Of a DNA stretch of 64,000 nucleotides, positions 20,245 through 31,340 are shown one piece after another. How positions within the stretch are numbered: position 1 is the stretch's first letter; each line of letters starts with the position of its first letter. The notes under the pieces are model-generated. The model worked only from the letters and a program-made list of their open reading frames with translations, made no database searches and was not told where the DNA came from. The translations under genes were made by a program, and so were the position numbers. The DNA is from Melanopsichium pennsylvanicum (Eukaryota > Basidiomycota > Ustilaginomycetes > Ustilaginales), in assembly GCA_900208305.1 (NCBI GenBank), contig OAPG01000001.1, positions 558,001 through 622,000 of the forward strand. The letters run 5' to 3'.

Positions 20245-22470
20245 TTACAGAGACGACGCAACATGTTGTTTGAGTGGGCGACCAAGAATACAGCGCATGA
20301 TCATTTTTGGCACTTGAACCAGTCCGCCCACATGATCACCATAACCTTCAAAGATGTCGCCAAACGCCAGCGGTCGAGATCGTAATCGGAATCGACCCGT
20401 CTGTAACACAGCCACGCGGCCTGAACCGTTCGTCACCTTGACACACCCTGTCCGAGCTCCCACTTCCTCTAGCCACACCCCAGCAGGCAAACGATGCTCA
20501 TCCTTGAACCGCAGCATGAGTGCAAATAAAGGCAAGTGGTTGAGCAATCCCAGCAAAGTCTCCACCAAACCCACTTCGAATCCTACCACTACCAACCTGA
20601 TCAATCCAAAAGCCAAGTAATACACGTATACCGTCGGAAACAAGAACGCAACCAACGTGAACAGCAGTGTTCCCAACAGCAACTGATCCAACTCGTAACT
20701 TGCATCGTCCAACCTCCCTCCCCTCAGCGCATTCCGTTTCTTGCCTCGAAACACGTCAAACAGCGCAGAAAGCACGTACACGAATGCGCACAACGTCCGC
20801 AACGAAATCGTATAGAACACGCTAATGTGCATCGTGCACATCGACACCACATCCTGCAACATGCACAGCACCATCGTCACTCCCATCCATTTTCCAACGA
20901 GCGCCATCGCTACCACAATCATATCCATTCGAGGTAGCACATGCACCATCCCATGTGCATGCCAAGCAATTGTCAACGACGAATATGCGTCGCTGAAAAA
21001 CAGCGAGAGTTCCGTGTTGAGCTTCAGACCCGCCGGCCAATTCTCCAGCCAAGAGAGCAGCCACAACACCGCATCCAGTAGGTAGCGTTGCACCAGCTTG
21101 CGTCCCGCGTGTGCAAGCTGCGTCTTGTTCTGCAGTAGCACCACACTCGCTGCGTGACCGAGAACGAGATCGTTAGCGATGAGCCAGATCGCATTCCAAA
21201 GCCCAATGTAAGGCGCTGCAATCTCGTCAGTGGGCAGCTTCTGTTGCTTGCGCAAGTAGCGCAGACGCGATGCCAGACGAGGTGCAATCGTAAGCTGTGA
21301 GATGCGCACATCGAGTTGTTTTGCACATGCTGATATTGAGACCAAGCTCAGGGACAATGTGTGGCATCGCTTTGCGCTTGGACTTCGAGCGACACCGCCG
21401 ATTAAGACTGCGTGCTCTTTGGCTGAGTATAGCGGTTGACGCAATGCTCTCTGAACGACAAACGCAACAAATATCAAAGCGTGGCCGAATGTCCGCATCA
21501 AGCTTCTACGTTGGTCTGCCTTGGTGGCATTCGCTTTGCTGGCGGTGAATCCGTTTGTGGCATTATTGGCCGAGGATGACGATGAACGCGCGAGCCACTT
21601 GTGCTGCTGAGCCTGGAGCCGATTGATGAGCTCAACGGACCTACGCAACGCAGTGCCTCTAGGCATCTGGCCTTGGTGCGGGCGAACACGCCTTTGCGAT
21701 CGCCAATGCACTGGATCCAGAAGAAGCAACTGCATAAATTTGTTCTGCAGTGTCGGCGCGGGATTGGCTAGCCGACTGTTCCAAGACGCGGGCAGCTGCG
21801 CATCCGGCACAAGCAGAGCACTTGCAGTCGAGATAAGCTTCATACCTGATACTGGTGCAAGGCGGAGCGATTCGAGCGCAAAGTACTGTAGCATTCTCGA
21901 ATTGGGAACCCGGTAGCTGATTAGATTGATCGCGCACGGAGCCGGCGTGTTTGCTTCCGGATGACCCAGAACGGTTTCCGAGGTGAAACGAACGGATATG
22001 ATGCGAGGCAGCTCATCCGATGAAAATGACGCCAACATTCTGAGCCAAACTCGAGAATCGGGCAACGCTGACTTGCCCGAAGCAGCCGCATCGAGGATGG
22101 AAGTGGCAGTATGGTCACCGGCAGAGAGAGTCCCGACAACGAAGAGGGTTTCCGACGTGATCGTGTTGAAGTCAACATCGGAACTGGCAGCTTGGATAGT
22201 CCCGATCACGACAATGGCTGCTTCGTGAGCGTGCCCGTGCATGACGCTACCGACTAGCAGTGTTGAACAACTCTGTTCGTGTCTCGTCGCGTCCTTAGCA
22301 TGGGGTTTGACGAGAGGTGTCAAATCGACGAGCTTGTCAGGCCAGAACACTAGGAGAGTGTCGATCCCGGACGCAACGAAGGCCGGAAGCTCTCTTACTT
22401 GCCTTCGTGCATCTCGTTTTTCGAGTACGTTGGACTCTTGATTGGGGGTTAAAACATCAAAAGGTGGCAT
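20245..22470 (-). CDS. GPI1: GPI1/PIG-Q subunit of GPI-GlcNAc transferase (741 aa)
   Basis: Subunit of the ER complex that transfers GlcNAc from UDP-GlcNAc to phosphatidylinositol, the first step of GPI anchor synthesis; Gpi1/PIG-Q stabilises the complex. The GPI1 domain spans about 330-690: YIGLWNAIWLIANDLVLGHA, the signature LLSWLENWPAGLKLNTELS with FFSDAY, then helices around FYTISLRTLCAFVYVLSALFDVFRGKKRN and LLLGTLLFTLVAFLFPTVYVYYL. The N-terminal ~300 residues are less conserved but ordered-looking. ATG at 22468-22470; one exon; length fits fungal members. Confidence 0.92.
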   Translation of the reverse strand: MPPFDVLTPNQESNVLEKRDARRQVRELPAFVASGIDTLLVFWPDKLVDLTPLVKPHAKDATRHEQSCSTLLVGSVMHGHAHEAAIVVIGTIQAASSDVDFNTITSETLFVVGTLSAGDHTATSILDAAASGKSALPDSRVWLRMLASFSSDELPRIISVRFTSETVLGHPEANTPAPCAINLISYRVPNSRMLQYFALESLRLAPVSGMKLISTASALLVPDAQLPASWNSRLANPAPTLQNKFMQLLLLDPVHWRSQRRVRPHQGQMPRGTALRRSVELINRLQAQQHKWLARSSSSSANNATNGFTASKANATKADQRRSLMRTFGHALIFVAFVVQRALRQPLYSAKEHAVLIGGVARSPSAKRCHTLSLSLVSISACAKQLDVRISQLTIAPRLASRLRYLRKQQKLPTDEIAAPYIGLWNAIWLIANDLVLGHAASVVLLQNKTQLAHAGRKLVQRYLLDAVLWLLSWLENWPAGLKLNTELSLFFSDAYSSLTIAWHAHGMVHVLPRMDMIVVAMALVGKWMGVTMVLCMLQDVVSMCTMHISVFYTISLRTLCAFVYVLSALFDVFRGKKRNALRGGRLDDASYELDQLLLGTLLFTLVAFLFPTVYVYYLAFGLIRLVVVGFEVGLVETLLGLLNHLPLFALMLRFKDEHRLPAGVWLEEVGARTGCVKVTNGSGRVAVLQTGRFRLRSRPLAFGDIFEGYGDHVGGLVQVPKMIMRCILGRPLKQHVASSL

Positions 22471-24898
22471 CTTAGACGAAGTCTATCTACCACGACCTAG
22501 AACGGGTACGCGGAGGACACAAGGCACCTGTTCCTTCCAACCCAAGCATCTGGAAGAGAAGACGTTTATGAAACTGCGATGCAAACACGATATGAAGTGG
22601 GAATTGGTCAGCCACTTGTCGCACTGTGTGTGGGATCATGATCATTTGCGGTCATTGTTGTTTGGCATTGCAGTGCATGTTGTGATCAGCCAAAAAAAGG
22701 CAATAAAGTGGTTTTCCTCTGACCCTCCAAGCATGATTCGGCGAGGAGGTGTATCGGATCAGGTCTGTGAAAGTTGTTCTCATCCTTTGAACATGTTGTC
22801 ATGGCGATGTCTTTGGTAAAAGCAAACTTACTCTATTTGGATTGCGTGAGCTGCTCGATAAGATGATGGTATTACAGAGGAAGGGAAGATGTATTGCAAG
22901 TTCCATCAAAAGTCTCTGGTCAGTCTTGGAACGATCTGTGATTTTCGCCTTTTGACAGCTTTTTATCTGCCTGCGCAAAAGAGGACTGCGGAAAGTGATC
23001 TGCGTCGATTCGTGTGTTCTTTCATTTTGATTGAGTATATCGGCGATCTATTGGACAATCTAACACATTTGGCCAAAAAATCAGCCGAGCATCCTCGCAC
23101 TTGTTTGGCGATGGTGACGACACCGCGCTAACCCCCAAGGCTTGTTCTCCAATGACTGCAATTTCAAGCGTCGAAGCATTAGAAAGCGCAGCTGAGTAAC
23201 GACACCAAGTGCGTTACTCTGGGCTGTCATTTGCTGACTCGTCCGGACAAGGTCAATCAGCCTTAGTTCTGGACTCATGGCAACTTTGCACGGGACGCAC
23301 ATTTCGCGGCATCTCGATCCTCGAGCCTCGCGATCCCTTCTCCAGCTTGCTCAGCCGCGGCAGAGACAAGCCCAGACATTGGATGCAGCTCGACGTGGCA
23401 TTTAATTGTATCGCATCATGCTGGCGCATGATCTCACATTTGTGGCTCACTGGTACATCCGATATGACTGAAGGATATTTAGAGATGCATGGCGCAGTCG
23501 CGCTTAGATGGGTGTTGTGGTTCAGAAGGTGCAAAATCGGACGGCAAAAGGCTAGTACTACTTCCGTCTCTCAATCTAAGCTCACTCAAACCCCACGCAT
23601 GTTTCGCTCAAGAAGGCGATGGAGGTAACTGAGGGAAAGAAGGGAACTTCATCAAGCTGAAGAGTTGCAGTGCACGTCCAATTGTCAAGGCTTTTCCTCA
23701 CTGAAGCACATGCTCAGACTATAAGGAAAAAATCCATCGAAGCGCACGACCGGAGCTCACAACGACATTGGGGCTGAGTCAGACTCTCGACAAGGCACTA
23801 TGCAGGCACAACATTCAGCATGGGCTCGTATCTTGTTCAAAGAAGGTTTAGGATTCACTATGCAATGTAATGCTCTCCTAAACACCAGAGTGCTCAGTGC
23901 TTTTGTCGACATGCGCACATGCTCTCCTGGTATTCCTGCGGATCAAAACCGCAACTCCAGCTCATCCTAAAGTAACAGTCCAACTCAGACTCAGCGCAAG
24001 CCACGATGCTTTCGGAGATCGAATGTTGACTCTCGTATGGAGCGCACACACCAGCTCAACCGACATACGGTTGGTCGCTCATTCATAGTCTGGCACCAGA
24101 TCATTTGAGTGCTCATTCAGCACTCACAGTCGTCTATATATCAGATCTGCGCAGCTTTCGCACAAGCTCTGCATGAGGATTGCGCTCATCTACGCCCTAC
24201 CCTACTGTAATCTTCGACTCGACATGTGTCAGAGTGAGTCTCGATCAACACCAAGGACAGCGCATGCAATTGAGCCCATAGCATCCAAACGTTACCGATG
24301 TCCACAAGTGCTGCGTTATTTAGTAGCACAATGCTCTCAAGATCATTTGTGGCACCACGGCGCAAAGATTTTGCAGACAACGCACGCCGTCGTCAAATGT
24401 GGTGTTCTGACTTCGTTGTTCATCGATTATGTGCGCCAGCTGCGGCGCATCCATTCCACTGCCATGCCCTCAAACCTGGTTCCGTGTCGTCTCATATTGT
24501 CTTGATTCATCGTGTGCAGTCACACTCTGCCGAACCAATGCGCTGTATCTTTGTGACTCAGCTTGTATCACAAACAGTACAGCCTAGTTTCGCACTCTGC
24601 TGGTGAACGTGGCTAGAGCTCCCTTAGCGACGATGAACCTTGGTTTTGCGGGCTCCATGGATGTGATTTGACAATGTACAGCATCTATATATACAGTCTC
24701 AAGTTGCCGTAGTTGCTCTCCCTCGTTCACCCAGCTTTCCGCCCTCACATACTTTTACAGTCTAGTAGGTGAACTATCTAATATCCTCTCAATGCTTCAA
24801 ACACACAGCTAACTAGAAGCCTGCTCATCCTCTTTGGGCTTAATTTAGCTCTGCCTCGCCCACACTCAAAACGCTTTTGCATTTCTAAACCGAACGTC
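22471..24898. other. Gene-poor 2.4 kb region
   Basis: No convincing protein-coding or RNA gene. Frames here are short, lack known motifs and occur on both strands. The largest ATG frame at 24173-24505 (110 codons) follows a TATATAT at about 24135-24141, but its composition is not protein-like. The right end carries the promoter of the 65-aa gene. Confidence 0.4.
24686..24693 (+). promoter_or_regulatory. TATA-like element upstream of the 65-aa gene
   Basis: TATATATA 206 bp before the ATG at 24899, followed by a pyrimidine-rich stretch typical of fungal transcription starts. Functional role is inferred from position only. Confidence 0.35.
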
Positions 24899-25096
24899 AT
24901 GTCTGGCAAGGCTAATGCAAACAAGGGAGCTGGCGGTGGCAACCACCCAAAGGGTCCAGCTCAGCCGAGTCGTGCTGAAGCCATGAACCCCAACAACTTG
25001 GCTTACAACCCCAGGAACCCTGCGGCTGATCGAGCTGCGGCTTTCAATCCACAGCACCATGCTTACAATCCCACCACCGAGACTGGCAAGAAGTGA
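24899..25096 (+). CDS. Small hydrophilic protein with AYNP repeats (65 aa)
   Basis: Not recognised. From a clear ATG, the product starts MSGKANANKGAGGGNHPKGP and contains repeated AYNP units: NPNNLAYNP, then NPRNPAADRAAAFNP, then HHAYNP, ending TETGKK. It is Asn/Pro/Ala/Gly-rich, basic, without membrane helix or signal peptide. Regular repetition, preferred codons and an upstream TATA element suggest a real and perhaps strongly expressed gene. Similar hydrophilic small fungal proteins often respond to stress, but that is only analogy. Confidence 0.6.
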   Translation: MSGKANANKGAGGGNHPKGPAQPSRAEAMNPNNLAYNPRNPAADRAAAFNPQHHAYNPTTETGKK

Positions 25097-26159
25097 TCGC
25101 TCTTCTCTCTGGGTTGTCACCAGCAACGTCTTGCCAAGACGTTCACAGAATGCTTCAATGACGTGCACACATGTCTCGTCTTCCCTGGTTTCATGTCTTC
25201 TTACTTTGTCGCTCAATTCTTCATCCACAAGAACCTAACGAGATGCTTCGTCCCTAGTGAAAGGTAGCTCGCAGCAATACAGCTGACATTTGAGCATCTT
25301 TTTGTGAGTCTGAGTACTGGTTGTCACACTTGTGGTTCTGGAATTGTCGTTTCATATCGCCCTGAGCGACTCGGTGATCACTTCATGCAAAAGATAGGGG
25401 CGCATATAGGGTGGATCTTGGAGGTGCTTGCGAGGCCATTACGAGGTCAGCCAGAATAGCAGAAAGGATAGACGGTTACGACTTTCACATGTCTCTTGAA
25501 CCTCCGGCACGTTGGCGAATTGTTCGTTCAAATCTGAGAACCTTCGAACGAGAACAATAAGAGGTGGATCATACCAACACACAATGTATCAGTTACAATC
25601 TGGCATCTGTTATCGCATTGAGCTAACAAGATCAAGCTGGAAGACAATCGTGACAGTCAGACAACTTTTAGGGTATGATTGGTCGTCCTTGAATCGAGTT
25701 TCAGGTCAATTTTTGGTTTGTCGAGATGGCCGGCTTTTTTGCCGGTCTCTTTTTTTGGTAGTATTATTGTAATTTAAATAAATTACAGTACAGTAAATTT
25801 AATTTCCAGTGCAGCAGATAAGTTAGGACAGCTGCGGACAAGTCGGTTGAATGGGAGAATTGAAATTTCCCAATGACCATTACGACCGATGATTCGTGAA
25901 AGGCCGATAGCAGCGACTGCACAGTGCTGCACTGACTTACAATTATAACTTACTCTCTTTCTACACGCTCGAGGCGCGTCGCTCCCCACCTTTTTTGAGA
26001 TTTTTACCCCGCTCCTCGCTGTATCCTCACCAAACACCCACACTCGCGTGTGTGTGTCAGTCATCAAGAAATATCCCCTGTGCCCCTTCATTCTTTCAAA
26101 ATTCTCTTCTATTCTTGAACCATCATCACCGTCCCTTCCCCTTGGTGTCTTCGTTCAAT
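25097..26159. other. Intergenic with AT palindrome
   Basis: About 1 kb. Position 25769-25786 holds a perfect 8-bp inverted repeat (GTAATTTA / TAAATTAC) with a 2-nt spacer, followed at once by TACAGTACAGTA. The right side is the promoter of the dehydrogenase gene. No gene seen. Confidence 0.45.
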
Positions 26160-27854
26160 ATGCGAATGCGCACAGCAACTCTTCTCCGCGCCTCATCAAA
26201 GGCTACCAACGCGAGATGCCTTTCAACTTCCGCCGCTTGCCGCCTCGCTGTTCCCGCCGCCGCAGCTGCTACCACTGGTGCTGCTCAAGCCCAGCTTAGC
26301 CGCATCGCTCTTTCCAAAGCCAAAGATGTCGAGTCCAAGTGGCAAGGAACTTCGATGCTTGGCGGCACAACCAAGAACTATGTCGATGGCAAATTCGTCG
26401 AATCTTCCACCTCTTCTTGGCTCGATGTCAATGATCCTTCCACCCAAGCGCTGCTCTCCAAAGTTCCACTAACTAGCACCACCGAATTCGATGCTGCTGT
26501 TGCCAACGCCGAGGCCGCTTTCCCTGCTTGGCGCGAAACTTCCCTCCTATCCCGTCAAGCCATCATGTTCAAGCTCCAAGCACTCATCCGAGATCACATG
26601 GACGATATTGCCAACGCTATCGTGCTCGAACAGGGTAAGACTTTTGCCGATGCCAAAGGTGACGTCCTTCGCGGTCTGCAGGTGGTCGAAGTCGCCTGTG
26701 GTATCACATCGACTCTTATGGAGGAGAGGATCGAAGTGAGCAAAGACATGGACACTTATGCTAGGAGGGAGCCTCTGGGTGTCACCGCTGCTATCGCCCC
26801 GTTCAACTTCCCCGCCATGATTCCGCTTTGGTCCATCCCTATGGCCACTGTCACTGGTAACACTCTGATTCTCAAGCCTTCCGAGAGGGTTCCAGGTGCA
26901 AGCATGATCATTGCCGAGCTGTGCGAGAGGGCTGGAATGCCCAAGGGCGTCCTCAACGTTGTCAACGGTGCGGTGGATGTTGTCAACGGCATTTGCGATG
27001 ATAGTCGTATCAAGGCAATCTCTTTCGTTGGATCCGACCGTGCTGGCGCACACATCTACCACCGCGGAACCAAGAACGGAAAGCGGGTTCAAGCCAACCT
27101 CGGAGCCAAGAATCATGCCATCCTCATGCCCGACGCCAACAAGAACTTTGCGCTCAACTCGATCGCGGGCGCTGCGTTTGGTGCCGCCGGTCAACGCTGC
27201 ATGGCACTCAGTGTCGTCGTTGCTGTGGGTGAGGCTCAGGCTTGGATTCCCGAATTGGTCGAGAGGGCCAAGCAGTTGAAGGTCTCGGGTGGGTTCGAGG
27301 ATGGCGCGGATTTGGGCCCGCTCATCTCGTCCCAGGCCAGGGATCGTGTTCGCGACCTCACTGGAAGCGTCGAACAGGAAGGTGGCAAGATTTTGCTCGA
27401 CGGTAGGGACTTCAAGTGCCACGAGTACCCCAACGGAAACTTTGTCGGTCCTTCCGTCGTAGAGGCTGGTCCAGGAATGAAGGCGTATGATCAAGAGATC
27501 TTCGGTCCTACCTTGGTCGTGGTCAAAGCCAAAACGCTCGATCAAGCAGTGCAGTACATCAACGAGAACAGGTACGGTAACGGTGCCGCCATTTTTACCA
27601 CCAACGGCGCTACGGCAAGGAAGTTTGAAAAGAACGTCAATGCTGGTCAGCTCGGTGTCAACGTTCCCGTGCCAGTGCCGCTTCCCATGTTTGCATGGAG
27701 TGGTAACAAGGGTAGCGTCATGGGCGACATTGGATTCTATGGAAAGAGTGCTCTCAACTTTTACACTTCATTCAAGACAACCACCTCGCTCTGGAGGAGC
27801 GACGACGCTCAGCTAAGTGAAAAGGCTAGCGTCAACATGCCTACCATGTCTTGA
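26160..27854 (+). CDS. Methylmalonate-semialdehyde dehydrogenase (acylating), mitochondrial (564 aa)
   Basis: ALDH6-family enzyme, CoA- and NAD-dependent, converting methylmalonate semialdehyde to propionyl-CoA (and malonate semialdehyde to acetyl-CoA) in valine, pyrimidine and beta-alanine breakdown. The first ~35 residues are Arg/Ser/Ala-rich without acids, a typical matrix targeting peptide. Dehydrogenase features include the cofactor motif [24 protein letters not shown], and the catalytic Cys347 in GQRCMALS, preceded by [11 protein letters not shown], which is characteristic of this subfamily. Start at ATG 26160; upstream frame is open but begins with TTG. One exon; convergent with PRO1. 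Confidence 0.93.
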   Translation: MRMRTATLLRASSKATNARCLSTSAACRLAVPAAAAATTGAAQAQLSRIALSKAKDVESKWQGTSMLGGTTKNYVDGKFVESSTSSWLDVNDPSTQALLSKVPLTSTTEFDAAVANAEAAFPAWRETSLLSRQAIMFKLQALIRDHMDDIANAIVLEQGKTFADAKGDVLRGLQVVEVACGITSTLMEERIEVSKDMDTYARREPLGVTAAIAPFNFPAMIPLWSIPMATVTGNTLILKPSERVPGASMIIAELCERAGMPKGVLNVVNGAVDVVNGICDDSRIKAISFVGSDRAGAHIYHRGTKNGKRVQANLGAKNHAILMPDANKNFALNSIAGAAFGAAGQRCMALSVVVAVGEAQAWIPELVERAKQLKVSGGFEDGADLGPLISSQARDRVRDLTGSVEQEGGKILLDGRDFKCHEYPNGNFVGPSVVEAGPGMKAYDQEIFGPTLVVVKAKTLDQAVQYINENRYGNGAAIFTTNGATARKFEKNVNAGQLGVNVPVPVPLPMFAWSGNKGSVMGDIGFYGKSALNFYTSFKTTTSLWRSDDAQLSEKASVNMPTMS

Positions 27855-27886
27855 GAAAAGAGCTTGCCAATAACAACGTACAATCA

Positions 27887-27893
<7 letters not shown>

Positions 27894-27916
<23 letters not shown>
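27894..27916. repeat. (AG)11 microsatellite
   Basis: Perfect AG/GA tract 40 bp after the dehydrogenase stop codon, between convergent genes. Confidence 0.9.
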
Positions 27917-27918
<2 letters not shown>

Positions 27919-28088
27919 GAATGCGATTCGAAATGCCTTGTCAAATCTTGTTTTGCTGAATTTTTGAAAAGTGTATGTTGGTCTTATCTTTATGAGATTG
28001 TGGATTGCGACGGAAAAGAGTGGGAATGGATAGGAGCAGAGTTGAGATGATCTAAGTTTAGGACTTATAAATGAATGATTATATTGCT

Positions 28089-29666
28089 TTAGAAAGGTTG
28101 CGGAGTGGGAAGAGTTAGAGTATGAAGAGCGACTTGGTCTGTGAGGTAATCTGAATCTGCATAACCCAATACGGAGGTGATTTGGGAACTTTTCAAACCT
28201 TTGATCCTCTCGCTTTCGATACTGGTATAATTTGCCAGGGCTCTCCCTACTTCAATGAGTTGCCATTCCCAGTCCTCGCCCTGATCGTCATCACCGTCCA
28301 CTGTCTCTGCTTGAACACTTGCACCTTTTGTGTTGACGCCGGAACTCGGTGAGGATATTAGGGCTGCATCTTTGCGAAGTGAATCAATTACCGGTGGTGT
28401 TTTGGTTCCAGTGTCGGAGTCTCCTCGCAAAAGGTACTGGCCTAGACTTCGAGCGCTGCCACTGAGTGGAGCGCCTTGTTCGAGTCCCGTTGTGTGCGGT
28501 ACATTCTTGCCAATCTTGCGCCTCACTACGAGCCTGATGGCCTGCATCCTCTCCCAATTTCCTTCAACACCCACCACACCAGCCGGTAGCAATCTTCCAC
28601 CCGAATCGGTTCGAGCTATCCTTTTAAATGCTCCTTCGTCAATGATCAAAGCACCAGCAGGGTGAAGCGCGTGAAGGATGCTCCATTTTCTCGACGAGAG
28701 TGGGTTTGGTTTGGGTAGGAAAATTGTGTGCGCTGGCTCATCTAGGCGAGGGTATCCTATCAATTCTTTCTCTTCGTCCGCGAGACTCGACACTGAAGAT
28801 GCGAGTGAGTCCATCTTTTCACCGCCACTCGCACTTGCACTACTCGACGTGGACGGAATGCCTTTGGCAACAACTTTGATCATGTTTTCCGGATGCTCTC
28901 CATTTAGAATCACCGTCGCGACACCTGCAGCAGTAGCCAATTCAGCCGCGATCAACTTTGTCTGCATCCCACCTGTGCCGAAATTCGAACCCATGGTAGC
29001 TACACTCACCGCCTTTCTCGCTGCTGCTACATCTTCCACCACACCCAAGCGTCTTGCATTAGCATCACTTCTAGGATTGCCTGTATACAACCCATCCACA
29101 TCCGTGCACAAGAAAAGATAATCCGCATCCACCAACCCTGCCGTGATCGCCGACAATGTATCATTATCACCGAATCGAAGCTCGGACACCGACACTGTAT
29201 CGTTTTCGTTTACGATTGGAATCGCGTTGAAAGGCGGCGAGATCAAGGTATTCAACGTAGTCCTTGCATTATTGTACCTCGGCCGATCGGCAATGTCATT
29301 CCTAGTCAACAGGACCTGAGCGACCTCGATCCCAACTGTTCCGAACAACGAATCCCACAGTGCGATTAAGCGAAGTTGACCAAGTGCTGCTAAAGCTTGA
29401 CGTTCACCGAGCGATTTAGGCTTTTCATTGATGTGCATACGAATACGACCCATGCCGATTGCACCACTGCACACGATAACCACGCGATGACCAAGTGAGC
29501 GGAGCTTGTGGCATGTCTCGACTAGGGAAGATAGAATCGCGATCTTGGGCAATTGGGTTTCCTCAGAAATGATGGAAGACGTTCCGAGTTTGATGACAAT
29601 GGTTTTGGGTGCCGAAGAGGAGGTGTGCGAAGGTCCAGCATTTGGAACTGAGTGCGTACCCGTCAT
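28089..29666 (-). CDS. PRO1: Glutamate 5-kinase with PUA domain (525 aa)
   Basis: Gamma-glutamyl kinase, the first and usually feedback-regulated step of proline synthesis from glutamate, cytosolic. The amino-acid kinase domain begins near residue 20 with TIVIKLGTSSI and includes VCSGAIGMG, NENDTVSVSELRFGDNDTLSA, TDVDGLYTGNPR and GTGGMQTKLIAA. A C-terminal PUA domain follows (GALIIDEGAFKRIA, LLPAGVVGVEGNW). It is longer than bacterial or yeast enzymes through Ser-rich inserts near 250-275 and 385-440. Start at ATG 29664-29666; the frame opens further upstream without ATG. Tail NYTSIESERIKG...YADSDYLTD fits the family end. Confidence 0.93.
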   Translation of the reverse strand: MTGTHSVPNAGPSHTSSSAPKTIVIKLGTSSIISEETQLPKIAILSSLVETCHKLRSLGHRVVIVCSGAIGMGRIRMHINEKPKSLGERQALAALGQLRLIALWDSLFGTVGIEVAQVLLTRNDIADRPRYNNARTTLNTLISPPFNAIPIVNENDTVSVSELRFGDNDTLSAITAGLVDADYLFLCTDVDGLYTGNPRSDANARRLGVVEDVAAARKAVSVATMGSNFGTGGMQTKLIAAELATAAGVATVILNGEHPENMIKVVAKGIPSTSSSASASGGEKMDSLASSVSSLADEEKELIGYPRLDEPAHTIFLPKPNPLSSRKWSILHALHPAGALIIDEGAFKRIARTDSGGRLLPAGVVGVEGNWERMQAIRLVVRRKIGKNVPHTTGLEQGAPLSGSARSLGQYLLRGDSDTGTKTPPVIDSLRKDAALISSPSSGVNTKGASVQAETVDGDDDQGEDWEWQLIEVGRALANYTSIESERIKGLKSSQITSVLGYADSDYLTDQVALHTLTLPTPQPF

Positions 29667-30179
29667 CTTGTGTAAGAGGTTACAGGGAAGGTAACGGAGT
29701 AAGGTTGATTGTTCAAGAAGAAAGTGTGCTGTGCGGTACGGTGAAGCAGACGGCAAAATGCAGGTCCGTGTAACTCTTCTGATTCGCTCTTCTGAACACG
29801 TTATTCATGTGTGTAAACATATTCTTTAATTTTTTAATTTTTTATCTTCTCATTTTTTCGAAGGTGAAATTAGGCCGCTTCTTTGACCGAAAAATTACAA
29901 CACCACATCATTTGCTCCCAGCCTGCATCGATCTGGGACGTAACGCTCGTGCAAGCGTCCTCTCACTTTGACAACATTTCGAGATCCTCTGCGATAGAGA
30001 TAGAGATCGTGTCTGTCAGTCACATAGCATGGGATGGCCACTCGCTGTTTGTTCAAGAGGATGTCATTGACGTTACTAATACACAATGCTTTGAAGTAGA
30101 AATGATGAGAGACGGCACCCAAAGTCCTGCGATGTCTGATGCTGAGAGATTGAGAAATTCAATGGTGAGGGTGTATGGT
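29667..30179. other. Intergenic between PRO1 and RFC2
   Basis: Promoter of PRO1 and 3' flank of RFC2, with an AT-rich stretch near 29820-29860. No gene seen. Confidence 0.45.
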
Positions 30180-31340
30180 TTAGACGTAGGCCTTGCCATC
30201 TGTCGAAACGACCTCTTGCATTTTGAGACAAAGATTCAATAGCTGCAACTCCTCATCAGCGCCGTCCGTCAAGCACTTGTCCATCGCTGCCATCAACAAT
30301 GCTGCCTTTGCCTTGATCTTGGCCATCAATGTTGGGTGACCAATTACGTAGTCGTGCAATTGGGTCAACAACTGGGTGATCGAATAGCCCTGCCTTGTGA
30401 TCACCCTCACTTCTTGTCTGATCCTATCGAACGGCTCCTTTGTTTTCCTCGTCGTACCATTTTCAATGTCCATGTCCATATCGCCGTCAGCGCTGTATGC
30501 TTCGATGCCCACCGCGTCAGCTAGATTAGAAATGACGGAGGAAGGGACGACGCCTGCGATCTCGACGATGGACGCGGAAGTGACCGCAGTCTTTGCTTCC
30601 GAGGCGATCGAGTGTAGGCGGGACACGGATTGTAGATAAGTGATAGCCCTACGCAAGTCGCCATCAGAAGTGGTGATGAGGGTATCGAGGACCGAAGGGT
30701 CTGCAAATGAAACCAATTCGGCGGAGGCGATGTGCTCCAGACGAGCCTTTGTCGAGCCAGTGTCGAGTGAACGGAAACGGAACTTGGAGCATCGTGAGGC
30801 GAGAGGTTCGATGATGCGAGTGACGTAATTGCATACGAGGCAGAACCTAGTGATCCTGCTATATTGTTCCATAATCCTCCTCAATGCACTCTGGGCATCT
30901 TGAGTCATACTATCCGCCTCGTCCAAGATGATGATCTTGAATGGCGGACATGGAAAGCCTTCCTTGGGATTTGTGACGGCCAGTTTGGCAAAATTTTTAA
31001 TCTTCTCTCTGACTACCGTAATACCTCTCTCATCGGACGCATTGAGCTCCAAGACCCTGGTCTTCATGAGCTCGGGCCCGAATAGTTGTCTGGCTAGTGC
31101 TAGGATGGTAGAAGTTTTGCCTGTTCCTGGTGGGCCATAGAATAGCATGTGGGGCAGATTGTTGGACATGAGCGTTTTCTTGAGGACAGCGACGGTATGT
31201 TCTTGGGCAGCTACATCGTCGATGGTCTTGGGACGGTATTTCTCGACCCATGGTCGAAGCGCAGCCTTTTCCTGGGCGGCTTTCTCCTTGGCGGCTGCTT
31301 GGGAGGCGTTGTGCGCTTTTGCAGCTTGTTGAAGGAACAT
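30180..31340 (-). CDS. RFC2: Replication factor C small subunit, Rfc2/human RFC4 type (386 aa)
   Basis: AAA+ subunit of the RFC clamp loader that opens PCNA and loads it at primer-template junctions; also part of alternative loaders in checkpoint control. Walker A GPPGTGKT at 69-76, Walker B IILDEAD at 137-143, and the clamp-loader SRC motif at 182-184. [30 protein letters not shown] and the later [10 protein letters not shown] match Rfc2 rather than Rfc3, 4 or 5. The N-terminus adds about 28 Ala/Lys-rich residues; near 290 a short acidic insert ([11 protein letters not shown]) is unusual. ATG at 31338-31340; one exon. Confidence 0.92.
   Translation of the reverse strand: MFLQQAAKAHNASQAAAKEKAAQEKAALRPWVEKYRPKTIDDVAAQEHTVAVLKKTLMSNNLPHMLFYGPPGTGKTSTILALARQLFGPELMKTRVLELNASDERGITVVREKIKNFAKLAVTNPKEGFPCPPFKIIILDEADSMTQDAQSALRRIMEQYSRITRFCLVCNYVTRIIEPLASRCSKFRFRSLDTGSTKARLEHIASAELVSFADPSVLDTLITTSDGDLRRAITYLQSVSRLHSIASEAKTAVTSASIVEIAGVVPSSVISNLADAVGIEAYSADGDMDMDIENGTTRKTKEPFDRIRQEVRVITRQGYSITQLLTQLHDYVIGHPTLMAKIKAKAALLMAAMDKCLTDGADEELQLLNLCLKMQEVVSTDGKAYV

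Noticed and set aside
24173..24505. 110-codon ATG frame after a TATA-like word
   Set aside because: Composition is not protein-like, no motif, overlapped by antisense frames of similar quality.
26547..27545. Minus-strand frame (332 codons) opposite the dehydrogenase
   Set aside because: Antisense shadow of a highly conserved ALDH gene; no motif of its own.
28470..28500. GTTCGAGTCCC resembles a tRNA B box
   Set aside because: Lies inside the PRO1 coding frame; no A box or cloverleaf partner upstream.
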